NCBI RefSeq assembly: GCF_007655135.1 | Contig: NC_045131.1 | Location: 28,442,001-28,506,000, forward strand | Direction: 5' to 3' | Source: Punica granatum | Lineage: Eukaryota > Streptophyta > Magnoliopsida > Myrtales > Lythraceae | Length of the DNA stretch: 64,000 nt | In this document: in pieces, positions 12,881-25,287 of the stretch | How the letters are laid out: every line of letters starts with the position of its first letter | Position numbering within the stretch: position 1 is the first letter of the stretch | Notes under the pieces: generated by a model | Seen by the model: only the letters and a program-made list of their open reading frames with translations | Databases searched by the model: none | What the model was told of the DNA's origin: nothing | Translations under genes and position numbers: made by a program

Positions 12881-15047
12881 GTCTTATAAGTCTAGCGGTC
12901 CATTTTATATCTCGTCGGATCAGCGGGTCTAGGCATTCCTTTTTGTATCACGCCGGATCAGCGGTCTAGACGTCCCTTTTTGTACCTCGCCGGATCAACG
13001 GTCTAGGCATCTTATTTATATATCACCAGATCAGCGGTCCCATGACTATAAATAGTAATATCACAAGCATAATCAATTGCAATAATGTCATCTTACCTCA
13101 TATATCCATACCAATTTCTTATTCCCAAATTATCACAATATCATCACATATCTCATACACAATCAATATATACAATCACATCGCATATCTCATGTCAACA
13201 TGAAATATAAATATCTCTTAAATCATTTCACCCAACATAACAAGACCAATTTATTAATCTCTAACTATCACAATATTCTTCTTAAATAATTTATATAACT
13301 ATACTATATCATTTCACAAGGGAATAGAGTACTCATCGAACACCCAAAATGGTTTATCAAACTTGATCTTCAAGATGCACAATATTGGTGTCCTCAGCCC
13401 CTATCAATCATAAGCACAACTTAGAAAATAATTTGTATCTCGTAAATCATTTTTTCCACTGGTCCTCATACCAAATCACACCATAGTGGCTTTAAAGGAT
13501 CTAATAAATCTAAAATATAACGCATCAATAGCATCAACCACCAAACACTCTATATAAGGAATCCTCTTATAAATTTTTCTACCTTAGCATATTTCATAAT
13601 TTACAGTTTATCGACCTTAGATAACTTGTCTAAGCTAAATATTAACTTAAAATGTTGATAATCCAAAAATAGGTATAATGGTTTAGTGGCCATATCCAAA
13701 TACACAGAGAAAGACAACAGCCGATCATCCCCCACAAGTCTCACAAACTCATGTGGATATCTAGTTCTTCACACTTCCATTACTTCCACCTCACAATTTA
13801 GTAAAGCACATACGAGTAACAACTTTAATGGAAAACCAACTTACTTCATCTTAGTCTCAAAAGAAAAAGATTATTTAGACTCAATTGCCCTTACAAATTA
13901 TGGGTACTCAAACACGCAATTTACTAATGATCTCCAATAAGAAAACTAAATCCAGTTGAAACAATTCTTAGACAACCAGTAAGTTTCTCCTATCAATGGC
14001 GTGCATATCATTAAATAATAAACAACCAACTCCTTTAACCATTGCTTACATAAACTCCCATTTCACCATTTATGCCAACTATGAGAGAAATTCCAATTCA
14101 GCTACAAATAGAGCATTTCAACAACAAAAGAAAGAAATAATTTCAGCTGTGACTCTATAAAATTAGCTACCATGTTCATGGCTTCCACTCAAGAACCTTA
14201 ATTAATTATCACCTCGGCTTGTCAACCTAATCATTTATTCAATCATGATTCCAATTCATCAAACGATATATATATGTATTAGCAAAATATATATGTATAT
14301 ATATAAGCAAAATGAGACTTAACCATGTGCAAAATCAATGTTATCCATCAAAGCATACACTGACCTAATCGAACGTACTAACTCTTCCTATTTGGTGATT
14401 TGACTAGCTTATACTTCCTATTTCACAAAAGGAAAAGGAACCAGCTAGAAGAAACCTTAAAAGAAAACGAGTTCAGCTATACGTACCCAAAACATCAATA
14501 ATCTAAAAGGGTCTGAGCTTGCCCACTTCCTTCACCATCAATCCAAATAACCGAACTTCCAAATTCACAACAAGAAAACACCCAACTAAAAAAAATCCAT
14601 ACAAACCAACTAAGCTATATACTAAACATGCCCGAAACTCAATTGGAAACAAGACTAATTAGATGTATATCGTATCTCCATCACTAGTTAACTAATACCA
14701 ATCTACTCGGTTCTTACCTCCCTCTTCAGACCCTTTCTCATCTCTCCGTTTGCTCTGTTCTCTGTCTTCCTCCATTTGATTTCTCCCTCTGGTGTGCTTC
14801 TGGTCGCCTCACTGTGCTTTGTTCTACGCAAAACGAAAGGAAATAACGGAGCTGTTGCTCCGTTCAGAAGCTCCCCAAAGCTCAGCCCTCTTCTCCTACG
14901 AATTTTGCTTAGCTCAGCCGCTTCCCTCTCACTCTCTCGTATGCTATTTCGCGGTTCCATCGAAAGAGAAGGGAAAAAAAAAAAGAAGAAGCTTCCATTG
15001 CAATCTCTGACTCTGTTTGGAGCTCTCTCTCTCTCTCTCTCTCTCGC

Positions 15048-15089
<42 letters not shown>

Positions 15090-15355
15090 TGTCTCTCTAT
15101 CTTGTGCCCCGTTTTTCTCTCGGTCCAAGAACACAGCTCTCCCCCTAGAAAATTAAAACCCAAGATAAAAAAAAAAAAAAGGATGGGAAGCTTCAAGAAG
15201 GAAGAATTAAAAAAATTAATTACAAATATTATGGGCTTAGAGAATATTGGAGGCCTTGTGGGCTTAATGGCTTCACTCATGCTAGCCCATGGATTTCCTT
15301 GAGATATATATGTGTGTGTGCGCGCGCATGGTACGTATGTGAATGTATTAAAAAA
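12881..15355 (-). mobile_element. Family-L LTR fragment L5, diverged
   Basis: A diverged copy of the minisatellite (12890-13045, units near TCTCGTCGGATCAGCGGTCT) is followed by the '(CC)CATGACTATAAATA' block, the 'TTCACAAGGGAATAGAGTACTCA' block and the CT-rich distal module near 14700-15130. The left end is missing. The right limit is set at the start of an opposite-strand LTR near 15356. No conserved protein seen. Confidence 0.55.
15021..15087. repeat. (CT)n followed by a 39-base poly-C run
   Basis: A CT repeat runs into an uninterrupted run of 39 C (15049-15087), flanked by CT-rich DNA. The polyproline and polyglycine frames over it are artefacts of the repeat. Confidence 0.97.
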
Positions 15356-17038
15356 ATGTGAGGTTCCAAAATATATATACAGTATGCATACATTTATTGA
15401 TGGTATTCACATACACACATACATCTATAGTATATATATATATTTATTTTAGGTGCATTGACAAAATAAATAAATGGATAAATAATAAATTTAATAAATT
15501 AGTATATAAATAAATTGCAGGCTATTAGGCCTAATTCGGAGGAATGGGTCTTGAGCCCAATCCATGGTCTCACTCAGCCCAAATGAATTTTCCATCGCCT
15601 CCCTTATTCCTTTGACTTTTGTAATTGTTTCTTTTTTGTTTATGGGAGAGAGAGAAGGAAGATTCTGGTCAAAAGAAAAAAAAACAGAGAGAAAAAGAGT
15701 GAGAGCGAGGGAGTAGCAGAGCGAAAGGAGAGGGCTCGGTGGAGCTCATGGGAGAGGAAGATGGGATCACAGGGGGCTTAGCGATGGAAGAATGAGCATA
15801 GAACTCGGAATAGAGTTGAACCAAGGAGGAGGAAGGAAGAATCGAGAGGAAGGCAGGAGATTAGTTTATGGGCATGATTAGGTTTGTAGTTGAGGTTTAT
15901 TTCTTCTATCTTCCTTTTGTTGATTGCGTTTTGTTGGTGAATTGGAATATGTTAGGTTAGTGGTATTATTTAAAATGGAACAGAGCATGGAGAGAAGAGA
16001 ATGGATAAAAGATTGAGAGGACAAAAAGGAAGAGATTAAGTTTATAATCAATGACATGCTTGAGTATGAGATATTGAGTTTAAATTGATTGAGCTTCGTT
16101 TACTTTTAACCTTGTTTTTCTTGGATGAGTTGAGTAGTTGCTTGTTTTCATGGAGTTCCACTCTTGAAATCAATTGTTTTATTAATGTAAGTATCTTGTT
16201 AATAACCGAAATGCATAGTTTTCTCCATTTAATTCCTTCAGCAGAGTGTCAAAGTTAAAAATCATTAAGTGGTGATTCTAGAAAAATCTAAATGTAGCTA
16301 GTGATTTAAATTAATGGTGTTACATGATTAAGTTATAGGGATTAAGTTACATGTTGATAGGGCTGATGGGTAATATAGGATAAAATAGAAATGGGATTGA
16401 TTATGGAAGTATCAATGTGGTTTTTTCCTATCAGGAGGGATACCTATCAACACTAATATGTATGGTCGTATTATTATGCCGTTCATAATTTAGTTTTATA
16501 CTTTAAATGATAGTCAATGGAGGAGATCAAAATCATGCACACAAAACGCTTGATTGAGTGAAATAATTTTGACGAGTTCTGTGAGTACTCTATTCTATTA
16601 TAAAATAATATTATAAATATAAATATATATATATATATATATATTAGAGATGGCTAATGTGATAGCTAGAGATCGAGGAATTGGTCTTGATATACTATGT
16701 GAAAGGATTTGAAAGGGAGATTTCCCTTTATGAAATGTTTTATGTGAATTGCACATGTTACTATTTTGGGCTATACTTGCTTGTTGCTTAGAGCCATAGG
16801 ATCGTTGGACCCAACAGAATAGAAATAGGGGTCTGCTAGATCGCTGATCTGGTGGAATACAAATCGGACGTCTAGACCACTCAACTAGCGAGATACAAAA
16901 TGGATACCTAGACTGCTGATTCGGTGAGATATAAAATTGACATCTAGACCGCTGATCTAGCAGGATACAAAACGCAACCCCCGCTTATGAGAATTGATAT
17001 GAGGAGTTGAGGATAATTGATGAGATACGAGGGTCACG
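15356..17038 (+). mobile_element. Family-L LTR L6, opposite orientation, left part
   Basis: The sequence begins TGTGAGGTTCCAAAATATAT, like the minus-strand start of family L (TGTGAGACC). It continues with an AG-rich module (15640-15850) and the minisatellite in reverse orientation (16800-16980). It is split at 17038 by solo LTR L7 and resumes at 38751. The small frames inside look spurious. Confidence 0.65.
16800..16980. repeat. Inverted, diverged minisatellite of family L
   Basis: Four or five degenerate units on the pattern 'CTAGACCGCTGATCTGGTGGGATACAAA', the reverse complement of the unit in the other copies. Confidence 0.75.
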
Positions 17039-18839
17039 TGTTACGACCCGAAATTTCAGCTGAATTTTCCCTATATTTTCTCGATATCCAATACCACATA
17101 ACTATTCATATATAACCAGCTTTCCATAAGCTCCCAAAAATATATAACCAATCTCGCAAGCTCTAATATATATATACATTTCAAAAGAGAGTAATTTTCT
17201 TTTCTTAACCAATCACTAAACCAAACTAAACAAAAATTTCAGATCGTAACATATTCAAATGCATTCTATATAAAAAGAATATCTATCAAATAACTAAGAT
17301 CCCTACCTCGTTCTCCGAGCTGATCCCCGATGTCCAAAAAGGTTCTCCTGTGCAGCTATAAACTTATCTGAAAAAATATATGCAGAGTGTGAGCTGCATC
17401 TCAGTGAGTATTATATTCCAAAACAAAATGAATTATTATTAAATAAATACTTAATAACTAACAACTAAATATTCAAATAAACAATACAATCACATCCAAT
17501 TCGACTATCCACTCACTCGCACACATATACGGTGCGTGTATATATATATATACATATTATATAAAAATAATTTTATCCAATATAATAACTAAATTTAAGT
17601 CCTACTAACAAATACACACAACTCTTCCAACCATTTCTCTAATATCCAATAGCACATAAACATCAACTATCCATTCATTTAGCGTTTCAAGAAAAGTCAC
17701 TACACAATCATTTAACAAATCAAGTTTCTGCAACAACACGATTTTTACCTAACCTCAGACAATTTCAACAATTATCATATCTCAAGCAATCAGACAAGAC
17801 AAACAATATACAACAAAACCAACCAATATAGTCATAGAGTCGCATTTCCTTGCAATAAGTTAGAACGGAACTATGACCCCTCACATCTCATTCAGGCCCA
17901 TTTTTCTATTCCGTCGGGTTTAACGGCCATTCAAGCCCCATTTTCTATTCCGCCGGGTCCAGCGGCAATTCGAGCCCTACTTTCTATTTCGCCGGGTCCA
18001 GCGACCATTGGGCCCCATTTTCTATTTCGCCGGGTCCAGCGGCCATTTGTGCCCCACTTGCTATTCTGTTGGGTCCAGCGGCCATTTGTGCCCTACTTTC
18101 TATTCCGCCTAGTCCAGCGGCCATTTGTTCCCCACTTGCTATTCCGCCTGGTCCAGCGACCCCATGGCTATAATCAAGCAATATCAATATATACAAGCAC
18201 AATCCAAATCACATTACAATGGTATCACATTATCATCACATATGTCATACACAATCAACATACACAATCATATCGCATATCTCAAGTCAAAATGAAACAT
18301 AAAAGGGCAATAACTCTCATATTATTTCACACCACATAGCAAGACTAATCCTTTAATCTAACTATTACAATATTCTTCTTAAATAATTTATATAATTATA
18401 ATACATCAATTCACAAGAGAAAAGAGTATTCACATAATATATATATGTGTGTGTATATATATATAAATATATCATTTCACAATGTAATGAAATACTCACC
18501 GAACTTCCAATATAATATTTAAGAAAGACGAGCCTTCAGAATGCAAAGTTCCAATCTCCTCAACTCCTATAAATCATAAGCATAGCAAGAAAAACAATTC
18601 ATAGAACACATTAATTTTATCGATAGGTATCACATCACCTAATCACATCCCCATGCCCTTAAAAGATCAAAGGTGCCCAAAATTTAACCATGCTAATTGA
18701 AACAGCCACTACACGTTCCATACAAAAGAATCCAACCCATAAAGTAAGATCAGCCAATAAGTCAACTTCTTATAGCAAATTCCACCCCAACATATATTAC
18801 AATCTAGTTCATTAAACTACATTAACTTATCTAAACTGG
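17034..18839 (-). mobile_element. Family-L solo LTR L7, left part, with target-site duplication
   Basis: The LTR starts at 17039 (TGTTACGACCCGAAATTTC), preceded by TCACG (17034-17038). Its right end GGGTCTCACA is at 38745 and is followed by TCACG (38746-38750). The perfect 5-bp duplication shows one insertion into L6. Without the nested 18.7-kb element the LTR is about 3.0 kb. It includes a minisatellite at 17895-18165. No internal region or second LTR exists, so it is a solo LTR. Confidence 0.9.
17895..18165. repeat. Minisatellite of L7, about 7 units
   Basis: Units of about 37-38 bp (TATTCCGCCGGGTCCAGCGG then CCATTTGTGCCCCACTTGC), a subfamily of the 39-bp unit. Confidence 0.9.
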
Positions 18840-21800
18840 TGTCAGCACCCCATTTTGGTCCGCCAGCTCCGACAGAGGACTTCTGACCAAAGCCCGGGAC
18901 ACTATTCAAAAATCGAAAAACCGAAGGCGAACGTGCGGGCACAGAGTCATGAATGACAAGAGAAAAGCTGGATCCACTAGGAGAGCATGAGAGGGCAGTC
19001 AGAAGAGTAAACAAATGACGAGCCCCGAAGAAACAGTAGCTGGTATTGTGACACTATTCATCACCGAATCACCGAAGTATTGAAAGGTGCCCAATGTGGG
19101 ATTCTAAAAATCCCTCTCAATGCCAAAGTGGCCAATGACACGCTCGGGCGCGTTTCGGAGGCATCTTGCTTAAGCCGGGACGCCCCCGAACTCTCGCGGA
19201 CGCCTTTTCTGACTGGGCTCCCGAGCGCCCGATCCACAGACAAAGTAAACGGCACCCGGAAACGGGCCTACAAGCACCCAGGGACCACCGGGATCACAGA
19301 AATAGCTTCAGATGACCTTTCGGAACTCGACATGGTTTCCCGAGGGACGTTTCAGTGGTCACAAACGCCTCCCGACGAGTCTTCGGGGCACATTCATGGA
19401 AAACAGAGATCACAGCGATCCCTGAACACCTCGAGACATTCGGGAAACACTGAGAAAGCCCCAGTCGCAAGTCCTTAAGTCTCCCCCCGGCTAACGGTCT
19501 TCGGTCAGAGACGGCGAGCCAACGATCCCGCACGGGACAAAAAAATTCACCGAGACGAACACCACAATGCACAAAGGAGAAATTGGAGAACGGGGACGGC
19601 TAATTCCTCTCCGAATGCCCAAACAGGGCAAAACCGACTCTCGAGGCGCCGAGTCACCCGAACATTCAGTCACATGACATATGGCGATATTAGGCTTATT
19701 CAAATTCTCTTTGTTCAAGCATTCTAAATCTATTAATTAATCGGACATCAGAGATCGGACGCTCGTTCAATCAAGTCTCAAGCTTTTCTCGACTTTCTCT
19801 TAGTCGAATGGGACCCACAGCTCAGCCAAGCCAAGCCACCAAGCCACGGATCAAACCCAAGATCTCGGCTCAATCCCCAAACCGCGGCTTGGCCACAATT
19901 AGCCCCAGCTCAACCCCAAGGCCGGCGGCTCCAAGCTTCAAGAAGCTTCCCTCTACCACCCATTTCAAATATCTTCTTACACACACTCACATCTATCACT
20001 TCCCATCACCTCCCATCACTCTTACTCTTGCTTCCCCTACACTCTAAGTGACCATTTCCCCTCCCTAATCCCTTCTTGAAATTCGGCAGCCCACTAAGTC
20101 CCTCCAAAGCACACTTAACTTCCTCTAATTGTCCCATTAGTCTTCCCTATAAGTTTCAATTCATCATTAAGCTTAATCACTTCTTCAACTTCACACTCTC
20201 TCAAGCCAACATCTCTCCAAAAACCTCTCAAGCTCCAGCCCTCTCCCTCACTTTCGTCCAACCCTTACCAAGGACGATACCGGCCAAAATCACCGGAAAA
20301 CCGCCCGGTATTCCGGTAACCATCCGACCCGACTTAAGCCAAAAATTACCAAACTCCCTAGTCTACATATTTCCCACCCCCTAAGTCCATTTCCGGGCTT
20401 AGATTTTCCATTTGAAGCCTCCAACATCACGTTCCAGCCGTGAAGAGAGTCGGGTCCCGATAACGTTACCCGCGCGCACCCGGATTTTAACAACGTGCCA
20501 TTTCCTCCCACGACTTTGCGGAGTCGTGCCATCACGTTCAAAGGGCTCCTCATAACCCTCACCCTCCCCCGTGAAGATGTGGTCACGGTCCGGGGGCCGA
20601 TCCACCGTGCACAACCATCGTTCCACTCGTTTCTTCTTTATCGGGTCCACTTGATTTTTACCGAGCTTTTTCTCACTGTTTCGAGCTTGTTCAGGGTTTG
20701 GCACGTTCGGGACTATCCACGAACGTCTAGATCTATCTCTTAGGAGTCCAACGAACCCGATCTTGCATCGTACCGTGGTCGGAGCTAGCATGCTGACCCC
20801 GTTCTTCCCAAACTGCCGCTGCCGCCACCTCTCGGGTACCCGCCACCCGTAGCGTCCAGCCGAGTCTCGCGACTCCCAAGGCCATTTCCCCAACTCTTTC
20901 CCTCGTGCATCGAGGCTAGGTAACATCCCCCTACGACTTAGAGAAGCTAGGATCCTCGATGTTTGCTTATATGTTGTGTTAATATGATTCAAAAGGGGCG
21001 GAAAGCATGAAAACGTTTATTTTCCTTTAGATCCGGATTCCCATGCAAGCCATGCATCGCCACGTACTTCATTTTCTTTGTTATGTCCATATGTCGTATA
21101 AACATGCATGCTTAACATGAAATGGTCCGAATCTAAAAGGATGAGATCGATATAGACTCGAGAGAGTCATGGAGTCTCTCGGCCGAACCTCATAGGGGGG
21201 GTCGTGAGCCTCTTTGGTTCTCTAGGGTCCATAACCCTCTCATCCTTCCGGATTGAGCCATCTCCACGGTCGTGACGTCCCTAATCGTGATTGAAATGTG
21301 ATTACATGAGGGGAAACGGTTCGGATCTAGAGGAATGAGGCCGGCATGGACTCAAGAGAGCCATGGAACCTCACGGTTAGACCTATGCGGTGAGCCGTGA
21401 GCCACCTTGGCTCTCTCGGGTCTATGAGGACCTCATCCTTCCGGATCTAATCGTTTCCGTGTTCGTGACGTCTATCCGTGGTTACAACATGTCGGCACGA
21501 TGGGAAATGTCTGAAATCTAGGAAAGAGAGGTCTCACAACCTCGGTTGCACCAAGAAGGACCCGCGGCCATCTTCCACGAAAGAGGGCCGAGAGGCTCCT
21601 TGGTTCACTCGAAGTCGTGGACCTCTTATCCCATGATTCCGGATATTTCCCGTGATTTGTCTTTTGGTTTGTTATTGTATGAGTCGACGCCGTTTTTATC
21701 GTTTCCCTTAAACATAATGCTTGTGTTTGCTTCACGTGTTTGTTCGCGCATCCGAAGTCATAACGGCGTCGCTTTATTGAATATTCGCATCATCGACATC

Positions 21801-22115
21801 TATGGTGTATGAAGCATGTAAGAAACGATTGAAATCGGCGTAAGAGACCATCTAAGATTCGGGTTTGAGCCAAGGAAGCATTCGGCTACTTCCTCCGGGA
21901 TATGGCCGAATGCCCCGTGGCTCCCTTCGAGTCTAGGCTAGTCTCTTCCTCCGCTTGGAAGTCGGTTCTTAGAGTTGTGTGTAATTGTACTTTTCGTTTA
22001 ATTGTCAATCATGTATTAATTATTTATTAGACGTGCTAGTTCCGGATATCGCCCATCAAAACCGTAACCGCAATGTGGAACAATAATCATCGAAGAATCT
22101 CACAAACGGGAAAAT
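18840..22115 (+). repeat. 5' LTR of the Ogre-type element, 3' end deleted
   Basis: Collinear with the 3' LTR (32367 onward) until 22115, where the 3' LTR continues for another 1.93 kb (35588-37516) but this copy jumps directly into ORF1 coding sequence. The lost stretch includes the LTR end and the primer-binding site. A 197-codon minus-strand frame (20399-20992) recurs in the 3' LTR, but I see no known domain in it. Confidence 0.92.
21122..21972 (+). other. Row of four long imperfect hairpins in the 5' LTR
   Basis: Four inverted repeats in series: H1 21122-21263, H2 21312-21458, H3 21500-21654, H4 21818-21972. In H2, GGAAACGGTTCGGATCTAG at the left pairs with CCGGATCTAATCGTTTCC at the right. 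In H4, GTAAGAAACGATTGAAATCG pairs with the arm ending AAGTCGGTTCTTAG. Secondary inner stems (for example CTCAAGAGAGCCA with TTGGCTCTCTCGGG in H2) make each nearly a full-length hairpin. H1-H3 also share sequence with one another. Confidence 0.85.
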
Positions 22116-22735
22116 GGTACCGGTCATCCCCCCTCCCGAGCGCAACTTTTTGGAATGGAGGCACTTTTGGCGCGAGTTGACGCCCGCGCGGTTCCTATGG
22201 GTCGCCCGATGAAATCCCAACGGCCCCATGATCACAGGGTGTCTCGGAATCGTGGGAGTCCCTCTTCTTAGCCACTTGGGGAGCACGCTCATATTCCCCA
22301 GCCGGGTAATCAGACAACTCGGCGGCTTACAGGACATTCCCGCCGAGGCGGACCGCCTACCCTACCGCATTCAGTGGGCCGACTCTACATCCACGGCCCC
22401 TGCAAGATTCCTGCAGATCCGGGAAATCCACCGTCAGCGGGACGCTAGCACCATACAGCGCCTTTACTTCCCTGAGCATCCCACCGACGAAGAGCGAGCA
22501 CTTTCCGCCACATCAGCATATGTGGCTCAGTTCTATTCACAGGGATCGACGTCGCCGCAACTATCCCAGACCACCCCGACTCCCCGAGCTACACCTACCC
22601 CCGCTCCCGAAGCCGAAAGTTCCACCCAAGCGGCAATGCACGTGCTCAAGTCGCACACTTAAACAGGGAGATGGCCCGTTTGGGCGCGACGTTGGACCGA
22701 GTGCATGCAAGGGCGCGCGAGATCTCCCATCCCTA
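22116..22735 (+). pseudogene. Ogre-type extra ORF upstream of gag (DUF7745-like), truncated
   Basis: The reading frame is entered directly from the truncated LTR, so the N-terminus is missing. The frame contains FLEWRHFWRELTP, then MITGCLGIVGVPLL and HLGSTLIFPSRVIRQLGGL, which I recognise from plant retroelement ORF1 proteins (DUF7745 type, function unclear). A TGA at 22210 stands where relatives have Trp. A frame change near 22640 moves the C-terminal helix (NREMARLGATLDRVHARARE) into another frame, which stops near 22733. Elements of this lineage are known to carry such an ORF ahead of gag. Confidence 0.7.
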
Positions 22736-23049
22736 GGACTAGTGGGCGCACCCATTTTTGCCCTCGCTCGGACCTACGCCGCTCTCAACCGGCCACCGAG
22801 CGCAAAAGGATGTCGGCTTACGCTTATGTTCCTTTTCTTTCGTGCGTTGTATTTTGTAAAAACTATGGAACTCGAATCGATTCAATGTAATGACATTAGC
22901 GTTTTGAAAACCCATGCATCTCATAACATCCTGTTCTTTTATTATTCCACACTTATCGTTCAAAATGTCGACGTTGTCCTTACACATTCTTGGAATTCAG
23001 GTGATCGCAACTGGCGTCACACCGATACCCAACTCGTCAACGTGTCAGG
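22736..23049 (+). other. Spacer between ORF1 and gag
   Basis: About 310 bp with no conserved protein; short frames only. It plausibly holds the untranslated leader of gag. Confidence 0.4.
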
Positions 23050-25287
23050 ATGGCGGAAGAGGACCGTGTCGATATCTCCGAGGAAGACAATCCACCGGCC
23101 CCGGTACATTCTCAGCCGCCCCCGACGTATGCTCCACCACCTCCGACTCTTGCGGGCGTACTTCAAGCGTATCCAGGCGCCCCTTCGACGCATCTCCCGC
23201 CCCCGACGTCTTCAGGGGTGCCCCTCCAACGAGTCTGACTGACGTCGTCCACCTCCGACGACCATGCTCGCATCACAGCACTTGAGGGCACAGTCAACCA
23301 ATGAGCTGCGAGCATGACCACTAACATGGCGGAGTTGTTCGCCCTACTCAGAGGACCGAACCGCGCATCCTCAAGCTCCACACCACCTTCGGGACAAGGA
23401 CCCATAGCCGACCCGACATCTTGGATTCCGCCAACTCTAGTTCCGGAAAACACTAATGTTCCCGCACCACCAACGGCGCACACGGCCGCGGCTCACCCAT
23501 TTACCATTCATTATCCAGCACCACCGACCCCCGCGCCCATCCCTCTTCCGCAGGCGGCATTCCTCACTTCGGACCAGGTCCTATCCTCGCCGCCACCTGT
23601 TCCCATGCCGGCCCTAGCTGTAGCCTACACCGTCCCTCCGCCGACAGTTTTTCCGACGCCAAGCGCACCTGCTTCGACTCACCCTTAAGCCGCAGATCTT
23701 CCCTCCTACCCGCCTCTACAACCTCACACCAACTTCCCCTACCAAGGACCGCCGCCCATAAACACTACTTTCCTCGAACCAGGCACGCCGACTCACGCGG
23801 CCTAGTTCGCCTCACCGACTCACTTTTTCGCCGAGGCTGACACCGAGCAGGAGCGAAGACTCAAGAGAATGGCAGAAACGATACAGACCCTACAGGCAAG
23901 TGAGACTTGACCTGATGCGCGCTACGGCGACTGTTGCCTATTCCCGGGCATGCGACTACCGTCGAAGGTCAAGATCCCGGAGTTCAGGATTTACGAAGGC
24001 ACAATGGATCCGCGGCACCATCTCCGCCACTACCAGGGGAAGATGCTACAATATTGGGACCATGAGGAGTTCGTTATCCATTCATTTCAAGACAGCCTAT
24101 CGGGATCCGTACTCGATTGGTTCATGTCTCTGAAGGCCGAGGACATTCCAACTTGGGCGGACCTTTCCCGAAAGTTCATCAACCAGTACCAATACTGTGC
24201 GGAAACGCCTCCGACCCTCTTAGAGCTGAGCATGAAAGAAATGGGGCAAGGCCAAAGATTCGTGGAATATGCCACCAAATGGCGCGCCCAAGCGGCGAAG
24301 CACATCCCTCCGATCAGCGAAGTGCAACAGATCCAGCTGTTCCACTCCACACTGAGAGGAGTATATTATTCGCATTTATTGGCCCACACCTCTTCATTCT
24401 CCGATCTCATCGAGGCCGGGAAAAAGCTTGATTTGGGCATTAAGCTTGGCAGGATGGAAGGCCCCACCGGTAAAGGAGAAGAACCCTCGAAGAAGGCCCC
24501 TGGGACGACGACGTCTTCCAACGGAAGGAGAGGGAAGGAGGTTTCAGTTAACGCCGTCAATCCTGCACATCCAACGCCCCAACAATACTCGACGAACGTC
24601 ACGACTGCACCCCCCGTGGTCCCCACCTATGCTCCGCAATATCGGCCTCAACCCCCTACCCAACCGATCTACTATTCTGCACTACCACCTCCACCCCCAC
24701 CTACGGTACCGTCGCCCGTTGTCCACCACTATACCCCTACTCCACCCCAAACCCCTCAATACCAACCCCCGGCTCCGAGAGTTTCTCAGCCAACACAACG
24801 AGTCCCACCCCCGCAAGGTCAACAGGGCGGTGCGGCACAACCGCGACCCCGCAGGCAATACCCGTCCCTACCGGTCTCGCTTTCCCACATTTACCAACAA
24901 ATTCGCGACAAGATCGCACTCGGCCCGAATCTCGATCCAACCATCCAAGATCAAAGCAAGCAGTGTGAATATCATCAAGGCGCGCCGAGGCACATCTTGA
25001 ATAATTACTGGAAGCTACGGGAGAGGGTCCAGGAGATGATCGACGCAAAAGAGCTCGTGTTCAATGCTGTAAGATCTCCGAATGTACAAGCTAATCCCTT
25101 CCCCGACCATAGACCGGCTCGGGGGTCCTCCGTCAACATGATCAGCATATGCGCATTAGGGGAGGGCGAAAGCGAGCAAGGTTGCCCCTCCCCCTTCGTG
25201 ATTGAGTACGTCCCCGCAGGAACTGCAGTTGGGTTCGCCGGGATTGACGCATCCCCTGCCCCGTTCGTCATAGATATTCCCTCCTGA
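23050..25287 (+). pseudogene. Gag of the Ogre-type element, with several in-frame stops
   Basis: A single frame from ATG 23050. The first 300 codons are proline-rich and interrupted by stops at 23236, 23302, 23686, 23803 and 23908. The capsid-like retrotransposon gag domain lies at about 23980-24465 (motifs IPEFRIYEGTMDPRHHLRHY, LDWFMSLKAEDIPTWADL). A proline/glutamine-rich linker follows, then a zinc-knuckle-like CEYHQGAPRH segment in which the last Cys expected by family pattern is Tyr (NYW). The frame ends at a TGA (25285) that continues in frame into protease, so gag-pro was probably one polyprotein. Structural protein of the intracellular particle; this copy cannot encode it whole. Confidence 0.85.

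Noticed and set aside
13700..13760. TCTCACA at 13738 as a family-L right end
   Set aside because: The context (CCCACAAGTCTCACAAACTC) lacks the preceding TA-rich and poly-T module, so it is a chance match.
14703..15280. Frames with long polyproline or polyglycine
   Set aside because: They come from the poly-C and CT repeats; all are short, overlap on both strands and show no domain.
22520..23285. Long frames of 240 and 123 codons over the ORF1-gag junction
   Set aside because: They are shadow frames. The true ORF1 and gag frames are identified by family motifs in other frames.
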